From: Luteimonas rhizosphaericola
GTDB lineage: Bacteria > Pseudomonadota > Gammaproteobacteria > Xanthomonadales > Xanthomonadaceae
Assembly (NCBI RefSeq): GCF_029888045.1
Contig: NZ_JARXRN010000028.1
Span: 639,678-703,677 of the forward strand
Reading direction: 5' to 3'
DNA length: 64,000 nucleotides
Shown here: in pieces, positions 40,136 through 52,037 of the stretch
How positions within the stretch are numbered: the stretch's first letter is position 1
Layout of the letters: every line of letters starts with the position of its first letter
Made by a program: the position numbers and the translations under genes
Notes under the pieces: generated by a model
What the model saw: the letters and a program-made list of their open reading frames with translations, nothing else
Told to the model about the DNA's origin: nothing
Database searches by the model: none

Positions 40136-40780
40136 CTAGGGGCGAGGCTGCGTGTTGCCGCCAGCGGCCCGCCCGGCCAGCAGCGATTCGGATCCTGCCC
40201 GGGCGCCGTAGATGATCACTTCCGTCCGGCCGTCGGGGCGCGGGACGATCATCGTGCGCACCGAGGTCACGGCCTCCGCCATGCCGAGGACGTACAGGTC
40301 GGCCCAATCGTTGGCTTGCTGGGCGCTGTCGAACGCCATCTGCACCTTGCACATGCGGCGCATGCAGCGCGCGTTGAATTCGTCCGGCACCCCCAGTTCG
40401 ACCAGGCTCTCCTCGACCGCCGCATCGAGAAGCGACCGTTCCGCCGTCGGTGCCCACGCCGGGTCGACGCTCGAATCGTCACGAAAGTTCGATTCGTAAC
40501 CGCTGAACGCGTCGCGCTGCGTGGTGGGAGAGCTGGACTCCATTCCCCGGGGCCGGGCAGTCTGCACGGGTGCGGCCGCGCGTGGGGACGACGGCGCCGA
40601 TCCGGTCGGTCGAACTCCGCCCCCGACGACGTTCACTGGGGTCGGGACCGCTTCGCTGGCGGCGGGAGCGCGCCGCTCCCACAGCAGTGCCAGTGCGATG
40701 CCGAGGGCGAAGGCCAGCCCGACGATGGCGACGAGCGCCCATGCCGGGAGCGAAGGACGGACACTCGTTGGCGAATCCAT
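40136..40780 (-). CDS. Uncharacterised single-pass membrane protein
   Basis: Protein of 214 residues: a short cytoplasmic N-terminus, one transmembrane helix (ALVAIVGLAFALGIALALLW, about 15-35), a Pro/Ser/Ala-rich linker, then a small domain (SLLDAAVEESLVELGVPDEFNARCMRRMCKVQMAFDSAQQANDWADLYVLGMA...RPDGRTEVIIYGARAG). One close CxxxxC pair (CMRRMC) is present. I do not recognise the family. It is on the same strand as the secreted paralogues and could be cotranscribed. Confidence 0.6.
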   Translation of the reverse strand: MDSPTSVRPSLPAWALVAIVGLAFALGIALALLWERRAPAASEAVPTPVNVVGGGVRPTGSAPSSPRAAAPVQTARPRGMESSSPTTQRDAFSGYESNFRDDSSVDPAWAPTAERSLLDAAVEESLVELGVPDEFNARCMRRMCKVQMAFDSAQQANDWADLYVLGMAEAVTSVRTMIVPRPDGRTEVIIYGARAGSESLLAGRAAGGNTQPRP

Positions 40781-40843
40781 GGCGACCTCGATCGGGCTCG
40801 GGCAGAGGCCCACCTGCGTCGTCAGGGAGCCTGCCGCCCGAGT

Positions 40844-41497
40844 CTACCCGGCGTCGCCCATCCCGTGCCAAGCGATCTCTTCCTCCGCGAGCAGGGTTTG
40901 CAGCTGACCTGCCGAGGCGCGTCGCATGGGCTTCTCCTCCACGGTGGACAGCGGCGCCTGGCGCAGCGCGACGGCGGGCAGGACGGTGAGGTCGAAGACG
41001 AGGTCCTCGGCGGTGAACTGCCAGACCGGGAATTCGCCTTCGCGCAGCCGGTCCAGGCGCAGCCGGCGACTGCGTGACTCGGCCGGGATGCCGGCCTCTT
41101 CCAGATGGCGCGCCACCGCATCGGCGTCGTCGCTGTAGAGCTGGAGGCACACCGGTGCGCGCGCATCCGCGGTTCCGTCCAGCACAGGACCGACCAGGCG
41201 CGGGTCGAAGCGGGCGAAGAACTCGAGCGCGCGCAGCGCCGCCTCGCGCCGGATGCGCAGGTCGCGCCCATGGCGATCGCCGACGAACAGCCGCTGGTAT
41301 TCGCGCAGCGCGTCCTCGATCTCGCGGTTGCGCGGCAGCGAAGCGTCGTCGTGGATGCCCAGGCGCTCGGCGGCCTTGCGCTTGGCCTGTTGGAAGTCGC
41401 GGATGCCGCCTTCGGCCATCAGCCGCGCGGCCTCGTGGGCGAGGCGGTGGCGCCGTTCGCGGGTGCGCGTTTCGGCATGCTGGCGGGCGCGGTGCAT
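40844..41497 (-). CDS. Conserved protein of unknown function beside mrcA
   Basis: Protein of 217 residues. The N-terminal third is basic and helical (RTRERRHRLAHEAARLMAEGGIRDFQQAKRKAAERLG), followed by NREIEDALREYQRLFVGDRHGRDLRIRREAALRALEFFARFDPRLVGPVLDGTA. The rest holds CLQLYSDDADAVARHLEEAGIP and EFPVWQFTAEDLVFDLTVLP. I have seen proteins of this layout in gammaproteobacteria under unhelpful names, so I leave the function open. It begins 200 bp downstream of mrcA on the same strand, starting at ATG 41497. Confidence 0.7.
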   Translation of the reverse strand: MHRARQHAETRTRERRHRLAHEAARLMAEGGIRDFQQAKRKAAERLGIHDDASLPRNREIEDALREYQRLFVGDRHGRDLRIRREAALRALEFFARFDPRLVGPVLDGTADARAPVCLQLYSDDADAVARHLEEAGIPAESRSRRLRLDRLREGEFPVWQFTAEDLVFDLTVLPAVALRQAPLSTVEEKPMRRASAGQLQTLLAEEEIAWHGMGDAG

Positions 41498-41697
41498 CTC
41501 GATCCCCCCGGAGCGGTGTCGCTGCGACTGTACCGCATGACCGGCGCGCGTCAACTTGAACCCCGTGGCCCCGAAGCGGAGCCCGTCGGGGCGGCGGCGC
41601 GACCGGTCAGTCGACCGATCGTGTCCGGCTCTCGCCGGCGAGCGTGCGGCGAGAAATGCCGTGCCGCGCCGGAGCGCGTCTCCGCCCCCGCACCTCC

Positions 41698-44253
41698 TCA
41701 GAAGATGTCGAACGCTTCCTCGGCCGGCATGTCGTCGAACTGGAACTCGTTGACCGCCTCCATGCGCTCGAGGTCCTCGACCTTCACGTATTCCGTGATC
41801 CCGCCGCTCGCCGTGGTCGGCAGCAGCTGGCCGCCGGCCGTGACCGCGACCTGCACCATGCCTTCGGGCGGCTCGTTGCTGGCGATCGGAACGTCCTTCA
41901 GCGCGACGCGCATGAAGTCGATCCAGATCGGCAGCGCCGCGCGGCCGCCGTATTCGCGATAGCCGAGCGAGCGGTTGTCGTCGCGTCCGACCCACACCGA
42001 GGTGACCAGGTTGCCGCCGAAGCCCGAGAACCAGGCGTCGCGGTGATCGTTGGTGGAACCGGTCTTGCCGCCGACATCCTCGCGCTCGAGCACCCTGGCC
42101 GCGGTGCCGGTGCCGCGCTGGACCACGTCGCGCATCATCGACACCAGCTGGTAGGCGACGCGCTCGTCGATCGCGCGCGGGGCGAGGATCGCATCCTCGG
42201 GCAGTTCGGTGGCGGGCGCCTCCGCCGCCTCGCCGTCCTCGGTCGCCGGCGCGGTGGTCACCGGGCGTGCCGGGCCGAGGTCGAATCCGTCCACCACGTT
42301 GGCCCGCGCCACCTGCACGGCGCGGCTGCCGGCGGCGCAGCCGCGGCAGGCGGTCGGCGGATTCTCCTTGAACACCAGTTCGCCGTTGCGGTCGCGTACC
42401 TCGTCGATGAACCACGGCGTGATGCGGAAGCCGCCGTTGGCGAACACCGCATAGCCGCGCGCCACCGACAGCGGCGTGAGCGAGGGCGTGCCGAGCGAGA
42501 TCGAGAGGTTCGGCGGCAGCTCCGATTCCTCGAAGCCGAAATGGCTGATGTAGCGGCGCGCGTAGTCCACGCCGATCGCGTCGAGCAGACGCACCGAAAC
42601 CAGGTTGCGCGACCGCACCAGGGCTTCGCGCAGGCGCATCGGCCCGGCGAAGCGGCCATCGTCGTTCTGCGGCCGCCAGTCCTGGCCGCGACGCATGCGG
42701 AACACCACCGGCGCATCGAGCACGATCGACGCCGGGTTGAACCCGCGTTCGAAGGCCGCGGCGTAGATGAAAGGCTTGAAGCTCGAACCGGGCTGGCGCC
42801 GCGCCTGGGTGGTGCGGTTGAACTTGTTGCCGGCGTAGCTGAAACCACCGACCAGCGCGCGCAGGGCGCCGGTGTCCGGTTCCAGCGAGACCAGGGTCGC
42901 CTGGCCGCGCGGAAGCTGGTCGAGCTGCCAGCTGATGGTCGGCGGCGGAGGCGGGTCGCCTTCGGAGGCGCCGGCCGGCGCCTTGGCCGGCGTCTCGATC
43001 CGTTTGACCCGCACCAGCTGGCCGCGTTCGAGCAGCGCGGCCGGCGTCTTGCCGGTCCACTTGCTGCTAGCCGCATCCAGGGTCACGACGGTCGCGTCGG
43101 CCAACACCACCTCGGCGCTGCGCTCGGCGGTGGCGCGCACGATCGCCGGCAGCAGCCCGCCCTGGGCAGGCACGCCGCGCAGGCGCGTCGCAATGGCGGC
43201 TGGCTCCTCGTCCGCGGCCAGCTCGAAGGTCTGCTCCGGCTTGCCGGTCCAGCCGTGGCGGTGGTCGTAGACCGCCAGGCCGTCGCGCACCGCCTGGTCG
43301 GCCGCGGCCTGCATCACCGGGTCGATGGTGGTGGTGACGTGGTAGCCCTTGGTCAGCACGTCGCCGCCGAAGCGCGCCTCCATCTCCTGGCGCACCATCT
43401 CCGCCACGTAGGGCGCGTACGCTTCCACCGGCCTCTCGTGCGGCGCGGCGTGCATCGGCACCGCGCGTGCCTGGCGGTACTCGGCCTCGCTGATGAAGCC
43501 GAGTTCGCGCATGCGCGCCAGCACGTAGTCGTCGCGGCGTTCGCGCGCGCGCTCCGGGTTGCTGAGCGGGTTGCCGCTGGACGGGAACTTCGGGATCGCC
43601 GCCAGCGAAGCCATCTCGTCCAGGTCGAGCTGGTCGAGCGACTTGCCGTAGTAGAACTCCGCCGCCGCGGCGATGCCGTAGGCCCGGTTGCCGAAGAAGC
43701 TCTTGTTGAGATACAGCTCGAAGATCTCGTCCTTGCTCAGCTGCCGCTCCATCTTGCGGGCGAGCAGCATCTCGGCGAACTTGCGGGTGAAGCTGTACTC
43801 GGTGCTGAGGTAGAACTGGCGCGCCACCTGCTGGGTGATGGTCGAACCGCCGGGCACGCGTTCCTGGCCGCGGGTCTTGGCCAGCAGCCACACCGCGCGC
43901 GCCACCCCGCGGTAATCCACGCCGCCGTGTTCGTAGAAGCGCGCGTCCTCGGTGGCGAGGAAGGCCTGCTTCAGGCGTTCGGGCACGTCCTCGATCTCGA
44001 CCGGATAGCGCCGCATCTCGCCGAACAGGGCGATCAGCTTGCCGTCGCGCGAGTACACGTACATCGGCTCCTGCATCTCGACGTCGCGCAGGCTCTGCAC
44101 GTCGGGGAGGCGGGACGAGACGCTGTAATAGATGAATCCGCCCACCGCCATGGCGGCGAGGCCGAGCACCACGCAGACCAGCAGGATCCATCTCAGGATA
44201 CGGAGCAGCGGTCGGGACTTCTTCCGGGGCGGCCGGGGATCGGGTCTGGACAT
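41698..44253 (-). CDS. mrcA: Penicillin-binding protein 1A (bifunctional)
   Basis: Inner-membrane peptidoglycan synthase of 851 residues combining glycosyltransferase and transpeptidase. It has a basic N-terminus and one membrane helix (about 20-45). The GT51 domain carries [20 protein letters not shown] (catalytic Glu102) and [16 protein letters not shown]. The transpeptidase has SxxK at 490-493 (SSFK), SRN at 548-550 and KTG at 730-732. The start at 44253 begins the cytoplasmic tail [15 protein letters not shown]; in-frame upstream sequence is not family-like. It is divergent from the pilMNOPQ operon, an arrangement common in gammaproteobacteria. Confidence 0.96.
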   Translation of the reverse strand: MSRPDPRPPRKKSRPLLRILRWILLVCVVLGLAAMAVGGFIYYSVSSRLPDVQSLRDVEMQEPMYVYSRDGKLIALFGEMRRYPVEIEDVPERLKQAFLATEDARFYEHGGVDYRGVARAVWLLAKTRGQERVPGGSTITQQVARQFYLSTEYSFTRKFAEMLLARKMERQLSKDEIFELYLNKSFFGNRAYGIAAAAEFYYGKSLDQLDLDEMASLAAIPKFPSSGNPLSNPERARERRDDYVLARMRELGFISEAEYRQARAVPMHAAPHERPVEAYAPYVAEMVRQEMEARFGGDVLTKGYHVTTTIDPVMQAAADQAVRDGLAVYDHRHGWTGKPEQTFELAADEEPAAIATRLRGVPAQGGLLPAIVRATAERSAEVVLADATVVTLDAASSKWTGKTPAALLERGQLVRVKRIETPAKAPAGASEGDPPPPPTISWQLDQLPRGQATLVSLEPDTGALRALVGGFSYAGNKFNRTTQARRQPGSSFKPFIYAAAFERGFNPASIVLDAPVVFRMRRGQDWRPQNDDGRFAGPMRLREALVRSRNLVSVRLLDAIGVDYARRYISHFGFEESELPPNLSISLGTPSLTPLSVARGYAVFANGGFRITPWFIDEVRDRNGELVFKENPPTACRGCAAGSRAVQVARANVVDGFDLGPARPVTTAPATEDGEAAEAPATELPEDAILAPRAIDERVAYQLVSMMRDVVQRGTGTAARVLEREDVGGKTGSTNDHRDAWFSGFGGNLVTSVWVGRDDNRSLGYREYGGRAALPIWIDFMRVALKDVPIASNEPPEGMVQVAVTAGGQLLPTTASGGITEYVKVEDLERMEAVNEFQFDDMPAEEAFDIF

Positions 44254-44425
44254 AGGCGCGCAAGTATAGAGGGAGCGCCATCGGCGGACGGCACGCCGGG
44301 TGCCCGGGCCGGGTCGCCGGTCAGGGTGGGGCGGGGCAGGCGGCACGGTGCTTGCATGGATGTGTCGCGCTGGGGCAGGAACTGCCGCGAGCCGGGCAAT
44401 CCGGCACGCTCTCGCAAATCGATAG

Positions 44426-44454
44426 TTGCCACCGGATGAAAAGTCCGTTATTTA
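44426..44454 (+). promoter_or_regulatory. Promoter of the pilMNOPQ operon
   Basis: TTGCCA (44426-44431) and TATTTA (44449-44454) with a 17-bp spacer, in a locally AT-rich stretch of an otherwise GC-rich region. The start of pilM is about 50 bp downstream. Confidence 0.65.
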
Positions 44455-44481
44455 ATGCTCCGGGGCACGTTGCGCACGTAA

Positions 44482-45563
<1,082 letters not shown>

Positions 45564-45564
<1 letters not shown>

Positions 45565-46295
45565 TGGCCCGGATCAACCTACTCCCGTGGCGCGCGGAGC
45601 GCCGCAAGCAGCGCCAGAAGGAGTTCGGCGTCATGCTCGGCCTGGCCGCGCTGGCCGGGCTGGTGCTGTGGTTCGCCTTCAACATGTACTACAACGCGCA
45701 GATCTCCGGGCAGCAGGAACGCAATGCCTACCTGGAGCAGCAGATCGCCGAGGTCGACACCAAGATCGTCGAGATCGACGAGCTTGACCGGCAGCGGGCG
45801 CGCCTGCTCGCGCGCAAGGAAGTGATCGAGCAGCTGCAGGCCAACCGCTCGCAGATGGTGCACCTGTTCGACTCGCTGGTGCGTACCATTCCCGACGGCG
45901 TGATCCTGACCACGATTAAGCAGGAGGGCGAGAAGCTGACGCTCGAGGGTCGTTCGCAGTCCAACTCGCGGGTCAGTACCTACATGCGCAACCTCGAGGG
46001 CTCGGGCTGGATGACCAAGCCCGACCTGTCGATCATCGAGGCGCGCGACGGGGTCGCCGGCCTGCCGTACATGTTCAGCCTGTCGGTCCAGCTGGCCAAC
46101 CCCAACGCGCCCAAGGACGAGGACGGCGACGGCATTCCGGATCCCGTCCCGCCGGTCAACGCCGAGCCCGCCGCGCCGGTCGACCCCGCGGCAGCGCCCG
46201 CACCCGCCGTCGAGGCACCCGCCGCAGAGCCCGCAGCCGAGCCCGCAGCCGAGCCGGCGGCGACGCCAGCGACTGTGGAAGGAGGTTCCCGGTGA
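45564..46295 (+). CDS. pilN: Type IV pilus assembly protein PilN
   Basis: Inner-membrane protein of 243 residues. The N-terminal motif MARINLLPWRAERRKQRQKEF binds the PilM groove; a transmembrane helix (LGLAALAGLVLWFAFNMYY) is followed by a periplasmic coiled-coil and ferredoxin-like domain (VHLFDSLVRTIPDGVILTTIKQEGEKLTLEGRSQSNSRVSTYMRNLE). A Pro/Ala/Glu-rich C-terminal tail of about 45 residues, with AAEP repeats, is longer than usual for PilN. Overlapping starts and stops tie it to pilM and pilO. Confidence 0.95.
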
Positions 46296-46966
46296 GCAAG
46301 AAGAAAGTGTCGCTGCGAGAGCTCGACGTCAACAACATGGGCAGCTGGCCGCGCGAGTACAAGATCGGCTTCTGCGTGCTGCTTGCGCTGCTGATCTTCG
46401 GGCTGCTTTGGTACCTGGTGACCCGCCCGAAGGGTACCGAACTCGAAGGCCTGGAGCGCCGGGAAGTGGAACTGCGCGAGGACTTCGAGAAGAAGCAGGG
46501 TCGCGCCGCCAACCTCGAGCCGCTCAAGCAGCAGCTCGCGCAGATGGAACAGCAGCTGCAGCAGATGCTGCGCCAGCTGCCGAGCCGCACCGAGATGCCC
46601 GCGCTGATCAACGACATCTCGCAGACCGCGCTGGCCACGGGCATCAGCAACGAACTGTTCAAGCCCGGTCCCGAAGCGCCCAAGGAGTTCTACGCCGAGA
46701 AGCCGATCGAGCTGAAGATGGTGGGCACCTACCACCAGTTCGGCGCCTTTGTCAGCGGGGTGGCGTCGCTGCCGCGAGTGGTCATCATGACCATGCACGA
46801 CATCTCGTTGCGTCCGCGCGGCGCGGGTGGCGATGCACCGGCGGCGATCGGGCCGAACTCGAGCCTGGAGCTCGCGGGCACGGTCAAGACCTACCGCTAC
46901 CTGGACGAGGAAGAGGCCGCCGCGCAGGAACAGGCCGCGGCCGCGGCTGCCGGGGGGGCACGCTGA
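46292..46966 (+). CDS. pilO: Type IV pilus assembly protein PilO
   Basis: Inner-membrane protein of 224 residues that dimerises with PilN. It has a cytoplasmic tail (VSLRELDVNNMGSWPREYK), one membrane helix (IGFCVLLALLIFGLLWYLV), a periplasmic coiled coil (LEPLKQQLAQMEQQLQQMLRQLPSRTEMPALINDISQTA) and a PilO ferredoxin domain (KPIELKMVGTYHQFGAFVSGVASLPRVVIMTMHDISL). The start is GTG at 46292, overlapping the pilN TGA by 4 bp. Confidence 0.95.
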   Translation: MSKKKVSLRELDVNNMGSWPREYKIGFCVLLALLIFGLLWYLVTRPKGTELEGLERREVELREDFEKKQGRAANLEPLKQQLAQMEQQLQQMLRQLPSRTEMPALINDISQTALATGISNELFKPGPEAPKEFYAEKPIELKMVGTYHQFGAFVSGVASLPRVVIMTMHDISLRPRGAGGDAPAAIGPNSSLELAGTVKTYRYLDEEEAAAQEQAAAAAAGGAR

Positions 46967-46967
46967 C

Positions 46968-47507
46968 ATGCGCATGATGTCGAACACGACCGCGACCCTT
47001 GTCGCCTGCGCGCTGGCGCTCGCGCTCTCCGGCTGCGTCCGCGGGATCACGAGCGAGCCGGGCGACGCGCCCAACCTCGAGGAGTGGGTCGCCAACGTCA
47101 AGGCGCGGCCCGCGCCGCCGCTGGACCCGCTGCCGGTGATGCAGCAGTTCGAAACGTTCGAATACGCCGCGCAGGATCTGCGCGATCCGTTCAGCGCGGT
47201 CTTCAGCGACGACGGCACCGGCACCGGTCCGCGGCCCGATTCGAACCGCCGCAAGCAAACGCTCGAGCAGTTCCCGCTCGACAGCCTCGACATGGTGGGC
47301 ACCCTGCACACCGGTCCGGGAATGGTGGCGCTGGTGATGGCGCCCGACAAGGTGACCTACCGCGTGGCGCCGGGTGCCTACATGGGCCAGAACGATGGCC
47401 GGGTGACCAGCGTGCAGGAAGATAGAATCGATCTCGTCGAACTCGTGCCCGATGGCGCTGGCGGCTGGCTTGAACGGCCGGCGTCGGTTGCGCTCGAAGA
47501 CAATTGA
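46968..47507 (+). CDS. pilP: Type IV pilus lipoprotein PilP
   Basis: Periplasmic lipoprotein of 179 residues linking the PilNO complex to the PilQ secretin. Lipobox LSGC with Cys23; an extended linker; then the small beta domain (FPLDSLDMVGTLHTGPGMVALVMAPDKVTYRVAPGAYMGQNDGRVTSVQEDRIDLVELVPDGAGGW). The ATG at 46968 is used; 46974 and 46977 are alternative starts. The pilQ start follows 17 bp after its stop. Confidence 0.94.
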   Translation: MRMMSNTTATLVACALALALSGCVRGITSEPGDAPNLEEWVANVKARPAPPLDPLPVMQQFETFEYAAQDLRDPFSAVFSDDGTGTGPRPDSNRRKQTLEQFPLDSLDMVGTLHTGPGMVALVMAPDKVTYRVAPGAYMGQNDGRVTSVQEDRIDLVELVPDGAGGWLERPASVALEDN

Positions 47508-47524
47508 TCCAGGGGAAGTCAAAG

Positions 47525-49450
47525 ATGACCGTCACCAAAGTGCGTAACCCGCAGCCGACCCGGCGGGCCTTCCCGGTCCAGGCGCTTGCGTTCGGACTCG
47601 TCGCAGGCCTGCTGTCCGCCTCTGCCGCCGCGGGTGCCCCGAATCTGCAGGGACACGTACCCGCGATGATCGCGGTCGCGCAGGCGGCTGCCGCGGACCC
47701 CGCCAAGCAGGTGCCCGGCGCGGTCTCGGTGTCGGCGGTCGACTTCAAGCGTGGTGACGGCGGCGCGGGCAAGCTGATCCTGCGTTTCGACGGCGACGGC
47801 GCCAACCCCGACCTGCGCACGCAGGGGTCGAACGTCATCGTCAACATCGGCAACGCCTCGCTGCCGGCCGCACTGCAGCGTCCGCTCAACGTCACCGACT
47901 TCGCCACCCCGGTCCAGCGCATCGATGCGCGCCAGGGCGGTGAGGGGGCGCAGCTGGTGCTGAGCGCGCAGGGCAACTTCGAATCGATGGCCTACCAGAG
48001 CGGCCGCGACTACGTGGTGGAGATCGTGCCGCGCGCGGCGGCCACCAGCGATCGCGCGGTCGGTGCCAGCAGCCCGTCGGCGGTCACGTCCTCGGCCCAG
48101 GCATCGGCGACGCGGGCCTACAGCGGCCGCCCGGTGACGTTCAACTTCCAGGACGTGCCGGTGCGCACGGTGCTGCAGCTGATCGCCGAGGAATCCAACC
48201 TCAACATCGTCGCCAGCGACACGGTGCAGGGCAACGTGACCCTGCGCCTGATCAACGTGCCGTGGGACCAGGCGCTGGACATCGTGCTGCAGGCCCGCCA
48301 GCTCGACAAGCGCCGCAGCGGCAACGTGGTCTGGGTGGCGCCGCAGGCCGAGATCGCGAGCTTCGAGAAGGCGAAGGAAGACGCGCGCCTCGAGCTCGAG
48401 GAACGCGCCGAGATGGTCACGGAATACGTGCCGATCAGCTACGGCAACGCCGAGGACATCGCCAAGCTGCTGACCGAGGAAAGCAAGAACAGCATGGGGG
48501 GCGGTAGCCAGGGTGGCGGCGGACAGGGCCAGGAAAGCCGCGGCTTCCTGTCCCGGCGGGGCAGCCTGAGCTTCGATCGCCGCACCAACACGTTGCTGGT
48601 GATCGATATCCCGCAGCGCGTGTCCGAGATCAAGCGTCTGGTGACCATGCTCGACAAGCCGGTCGACCAAGTGGTGATCGAGGCGCGGATCGTGATCGCG
48701 ACCGAGAGCTTCGCTCGGGACATCGGAGCTAGGTTCGGTATTCAGGCATCCAAGGATCGCCTCGGCGCATCGGGATCGATTGCCGGTAGCCGTGGCAATG
48801 CCGGTGGCGCTGCGAATGATGCTGATCCGCGAGTCCGGCCCGGTCGCGACCTGAATTTCAGCGCTCCTGTCACGACAGCGGGCGCGGGCGCTCTGGCACT
48901 TACTATTCTTGGAAATGCAATCGACTGGGATCTCGAATTGTCCGCGCTGCAGGAGGAAGGCCGCGGAGAGATCGTCTCCAACCCGCGCATCGTGACCAGT
49001 AACCAGCGGGAAGCCATCATCCGTCAGGGACAGGAGGTCGGCTACCTCACAGTTACTGGAGGTCAGTCGGGCAATATCCCGACGGTTGAATTCAAGGACG
49101 TACTGCTGGAGCTCAAGGTGACGCCGACTATCACCAACGACGGACGCGTGTTCCTGGCAATGGAACTGAAGAAAGATGAGATCTTCGACTTCATCGATAC
49201 CGGCGTGGGCGAGGTTCCGCAGATAAACAAGCGCGAGATCACCACCGCGGTGCTCGTTGAGGATGGGCAGACGGTGTCGATCGGCGGTGTTTACGAGTTT
49301 CGCGACCGCAGTGACCTCCGGAAAGTCCCGTTTCTGGGTGATTTGCCCATTCTCGGCAACCTGTTCAAGAATCGCGGACGTGACAGGGAGAAAGGCGAAT
49401 TGCTGATCTTCGTCACTCCGAAAGTCCTCCGCGTCGCCCAACGCAGCTAG
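47525..49450 (+). CDS. pilQ: Type IV pilus secretin PilQ
   Basis: Outer-membrane secretin of 641 residues through which the pilus passes. Signal peptide to about residue 37; one clear AMIN domain (VSVSAVDFKRGDGGAGKLILRFDGDG...VEIVP); a secretin N domain (FNFQDVPVRTVLQLIAEESNLNIVASDTVQGNVTLRLINVPWDQALDIVLQ); N1 (VTEYVPISYGNAEDIAKLL) with a Gly/Gln-rich loop; and the C-terminal secretin domain (EIVSNPRIVTSNQREAIIRQGQEV, ILGNLFKNRGRDREKGELLIFVTPKVL). Many PilQ proteins have two AMIN domains, while only one is obvious here. AGGGGA 8 bp before the ATG at 47525 supports this start. From about 48,700 to the end the third-position GC falls noticeably. Confidence 0.96.
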   Translation: MTVTKVRNPQPTRRAFPVQALAFGLVAGLLSASAAAGAPNLQGHVPAMIAVAQAAAADPAKQVPGAVSVSAVDFKRGDGGAGKLILRFDGDGANPDLRTQGSNVIVNIGNASLPAALQRPLNVTDFATPVQRIDARQGGEGAQLVLSAQGNFESMAYQSGRDYVVEIVPRAAATSDRAVGASSPSAVTSSAQASATRAYSGRPVTFNFQDVPVRTVLQLIAEESNLNIVASDTVQGNVTLRLINVPWDQALDIVLQARQLDKRRSGNVVWVAPQAEIASFEKAKEDARLELEERAEMVTEYVPISYGNAEDIAKLLTEESKNSMGGGSQGGGGQGQESRGFLSRRGSLSFDRRTNTLLVIDIPQRVSEIKRLVTMLDKPVDQVVIEARIVIATESFARDIGARFGIQASKDRLGASGSIAGSRGNAGGAANDADPRVRPGRDLNFSAPVTTAGAGALALTILGNAIDWDLELSALQEEGRGEIVSNPRIVTSNQREAIIRQGQEVGYLTVTGGQSGNIPTVEFKDVLLELKVTPTITNDGRVFLAMELKKDEIFDFIDTGVGEVPQINKREITTAVLVEDGQTVSIGGVYEFRDRSDLRKVPFLGDLPILGNLFKNRGRDREKGELLIFVTPKVLRVAQRS

Positions 49451-49472
49451 CCGCCGGCATTGAGCCGCGCCG

Positions 49473-49500
49473 ACGGGGCCTTCGGGCCCCGTTCGCGTTT
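49473..49500 (+). terminator. Terminator after pilQ
   Basis: ACGGGGCC (49473-49480), TTCG tetraloop, GGCCCCGT (49485-49492), then TCGCGTTT. The stem with a UUCG loop is very stable, and the T-run is short. Confidence 0.65.
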
Positions 49501-49601
49501 CCATATCCGTGAATGCGAAGCCGGTCAGATGTCCTCCGGCACTGAACCCGGGGGCGCGAGTCTGGTCCAATGCGGGCTGATGCTTCCGCAACCTGGGCGC
49601 C

Positions 49602-50594
<993 letters not shown>

Positions 50595-50613
50595 ACGCGA
50601 GGAAGCATCCGCC

Positions 50614-51582
50614 GTGGCGGAGGCGTGGGTGCCGGTGAGCGTCCCGCACACCGAAGCGCCAGCGCGCCCGACCTCCGCGGCAGTGGGCGGCGCCGACGGC
50701 GTGGTGCCCACGCTCGCCGAGCTGATCGCCTTGCGCAGCGTGGCGCTCGGTTGCCGGCCGCCGCGACGTGCGCGCCACGGTAGCACCGGCCCCGCGCCGT
50801 CGCCGCTGCGCGGTCGCGGAATGGAATACGCCGAGTCGCGCGGCTACACGCCGGGCGATGATGCGCGCCACATCGACTGGCGGCTCACGGCCCGCAGCGG
50901 CCGCATGCACACCAAGCTGTTCCAGGCCGAACGCCAGCGCCTGACGCTGATCGTCGCCGACACGGCGCCGGCGCTGTACTTCGGCACCCGGGTGCGGTTC
51001 AAGTCGGTGCAGGCCGCGCGCGCCGGGGCGGTGGCCGCCTGGGCGGCCCTGCGTGACGGCGACCGGGTGGCCGCCCTGCGCGGCAGCGAGCGCGAACCGC
51101 TGGTGCCGCCCGCCGGCGGCATGCGCGGGGTGCTCCGGGTGCTGGATGCGCTGGTGCGCTGGTATGCCGCGCCGCCGGCCGACGATGCCGGGTTGCCCGT
51201 GGCGCTGGACCACGCGCGCCGCCTGTTGCGGCCGGGGTCGCGCCTGCACGTGCTGGCCGATGCCGGCAGTCTCGCATCGGTCCCGCCGGCGACCTGGGCC
51301 GGGCTGTCGCAGCACAACGAGGTGGCTGTGCTGCTGATCGAGGATCCGCTGGAGCGCGATCCGCCCGCCGCGCGGCTGCCGTTCCTAACCGAGCGCGTTC
51401 GGGTGGAGGCGGACCTGGAAGATCCGGGCCAGCGCCAGCGCTGGCGACAGATGTTTCCCGACGCGGTCGCGGCTTCGGCGGCAAGCCTGCGTGCGCGCGG
51501 CGTGCGGGTCGACGTGCTGGCCACGGACGCGGCCAGCCATGCCTGGCTGCCGGCATCCGCCAACCCTGGCGTGCGCACGTGA
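50614..51582 (+). CDS. DUF58 domain protein
   Basis: Protein of 322 residues with the DUF58 signature RGRGMEYAESRGYTPGDDARHIDWRLTARSGRMHTKLFQAERQR, followed by a VWA-like region (LTLIVADTAPALYFGTRVRFKSVQAARAGAVAAWAALRDGDRVAAL). The DUF58 fold resembles a VWA domain and is a usual MoxR partner. It lacks the two N-terminal membrane helices of many DUF58 proteins, so it appears soluble. The start is GTG at 50614; its stop overlaps the next start by 4 bp. Confidence 0.87.
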   Translation: MAEAWVPVSVPHTEAPARPTSAAVGGADGVVPTLAELIALRSVALGCRPPRRARHGSTGPAPSPLRGRGMEYAESRGYTPGDDARHIDWRLTARSGRMHTKLFQAERQRLTLIVADTAPALYFGTRVRFKSVQAARAGAVAAWAALRDGDRVAALRGSEREPLVPPAGGMRGVLRVLDALVRWYAAPPADDAGLPVALDHARRLLRPGSRLHVLADAGSLASVPPATWAGLSQHNEVAVLLIEDPLERDPPAARLPFLTERVRVEADLEDPGQRQRWRQMFPDAVAASAASLRARGVRVDVLATDAASHAWLPASANPGVRT

Positions 51583-52037
51583 CGCCGGTCGATCTGCCGC
51601 TGCGCGACGTGCACGAGCCGCATGCGCCGCCCTGGTGGCCGCCGGCGCCGGGCTGGTGGATCGTCGCGGCGGCCCTGTTGCTCGCGCTCGGGGCCTGGCT
51701 GGCCTGGCGCGGGTGGCAGGCCCGGCGGCGGCGCCTGGCCGCGCGAGTGTTCGACGATACCCTCGCGCAGGCCCGCACGCCGGCGCAGCAGGTGGCCGCG
51801 ATCTCGCTGCTGCTGCGCCGCGCGGCGAAACGGATCGATCCGGCCGCGGACACGTTGTCCGGCGACGACTGGCTGAGGCTGCTCGATCGCGGCCTGCCGG
51901 GCGGTGGCTTCATCGACGGCCCCGGCGCGCTGCTGCGCGAGGGGCCTTACCGCGCCGACGTCGACCCGTCCGCCGCCGAAGCCCTGCGGACGCTGGCCCG
52001 CGCGCGCTTCCTCGACTGGACGACGCGGCGGCGATGA
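51579..52037 (+). CDS. DUF4381 membrane protein of the Bat operon
   Basis: Protein of 152 residues with one membrane helix (WWIVAAALLLALGAWLAW, about 26-43) and a cytoplasmic part (QVAAISLLLRRAAKRIDPAADTLSGDDWLRLLDR). The Pro/Trp-rich segment HEPHAPPWWPPAPGWW just before the helix is characteristic of DUF4381. Members sit between DUF58 and VWA genes in Proteobacterial Bat operons. GTG start at 51579; stop overlaps the next ATG. Confidence 0.85.
   Translation: MTPVDLPLRDVHEPHAPPWWPPAPGWWIVAAALLLALGAWLAWRGWQARRRRLAARVFDDTLAQARTPAQQVAAISLLLRRAAKRIDPAADTLSGDDWLRLLDRGLPGGGFIDGPGALLREGPYRADVDPSAAEALRTLARARFLDWTTRRR

Noticed and set aside
44254..44300. Near-leaderless promoter for mrcA (TATACT at 44263-44268 on the minus strand, 10 bp from the ATG)
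   Set aside because: No -35 element at the right spacing, and a TATACT by itself is weak evidence.
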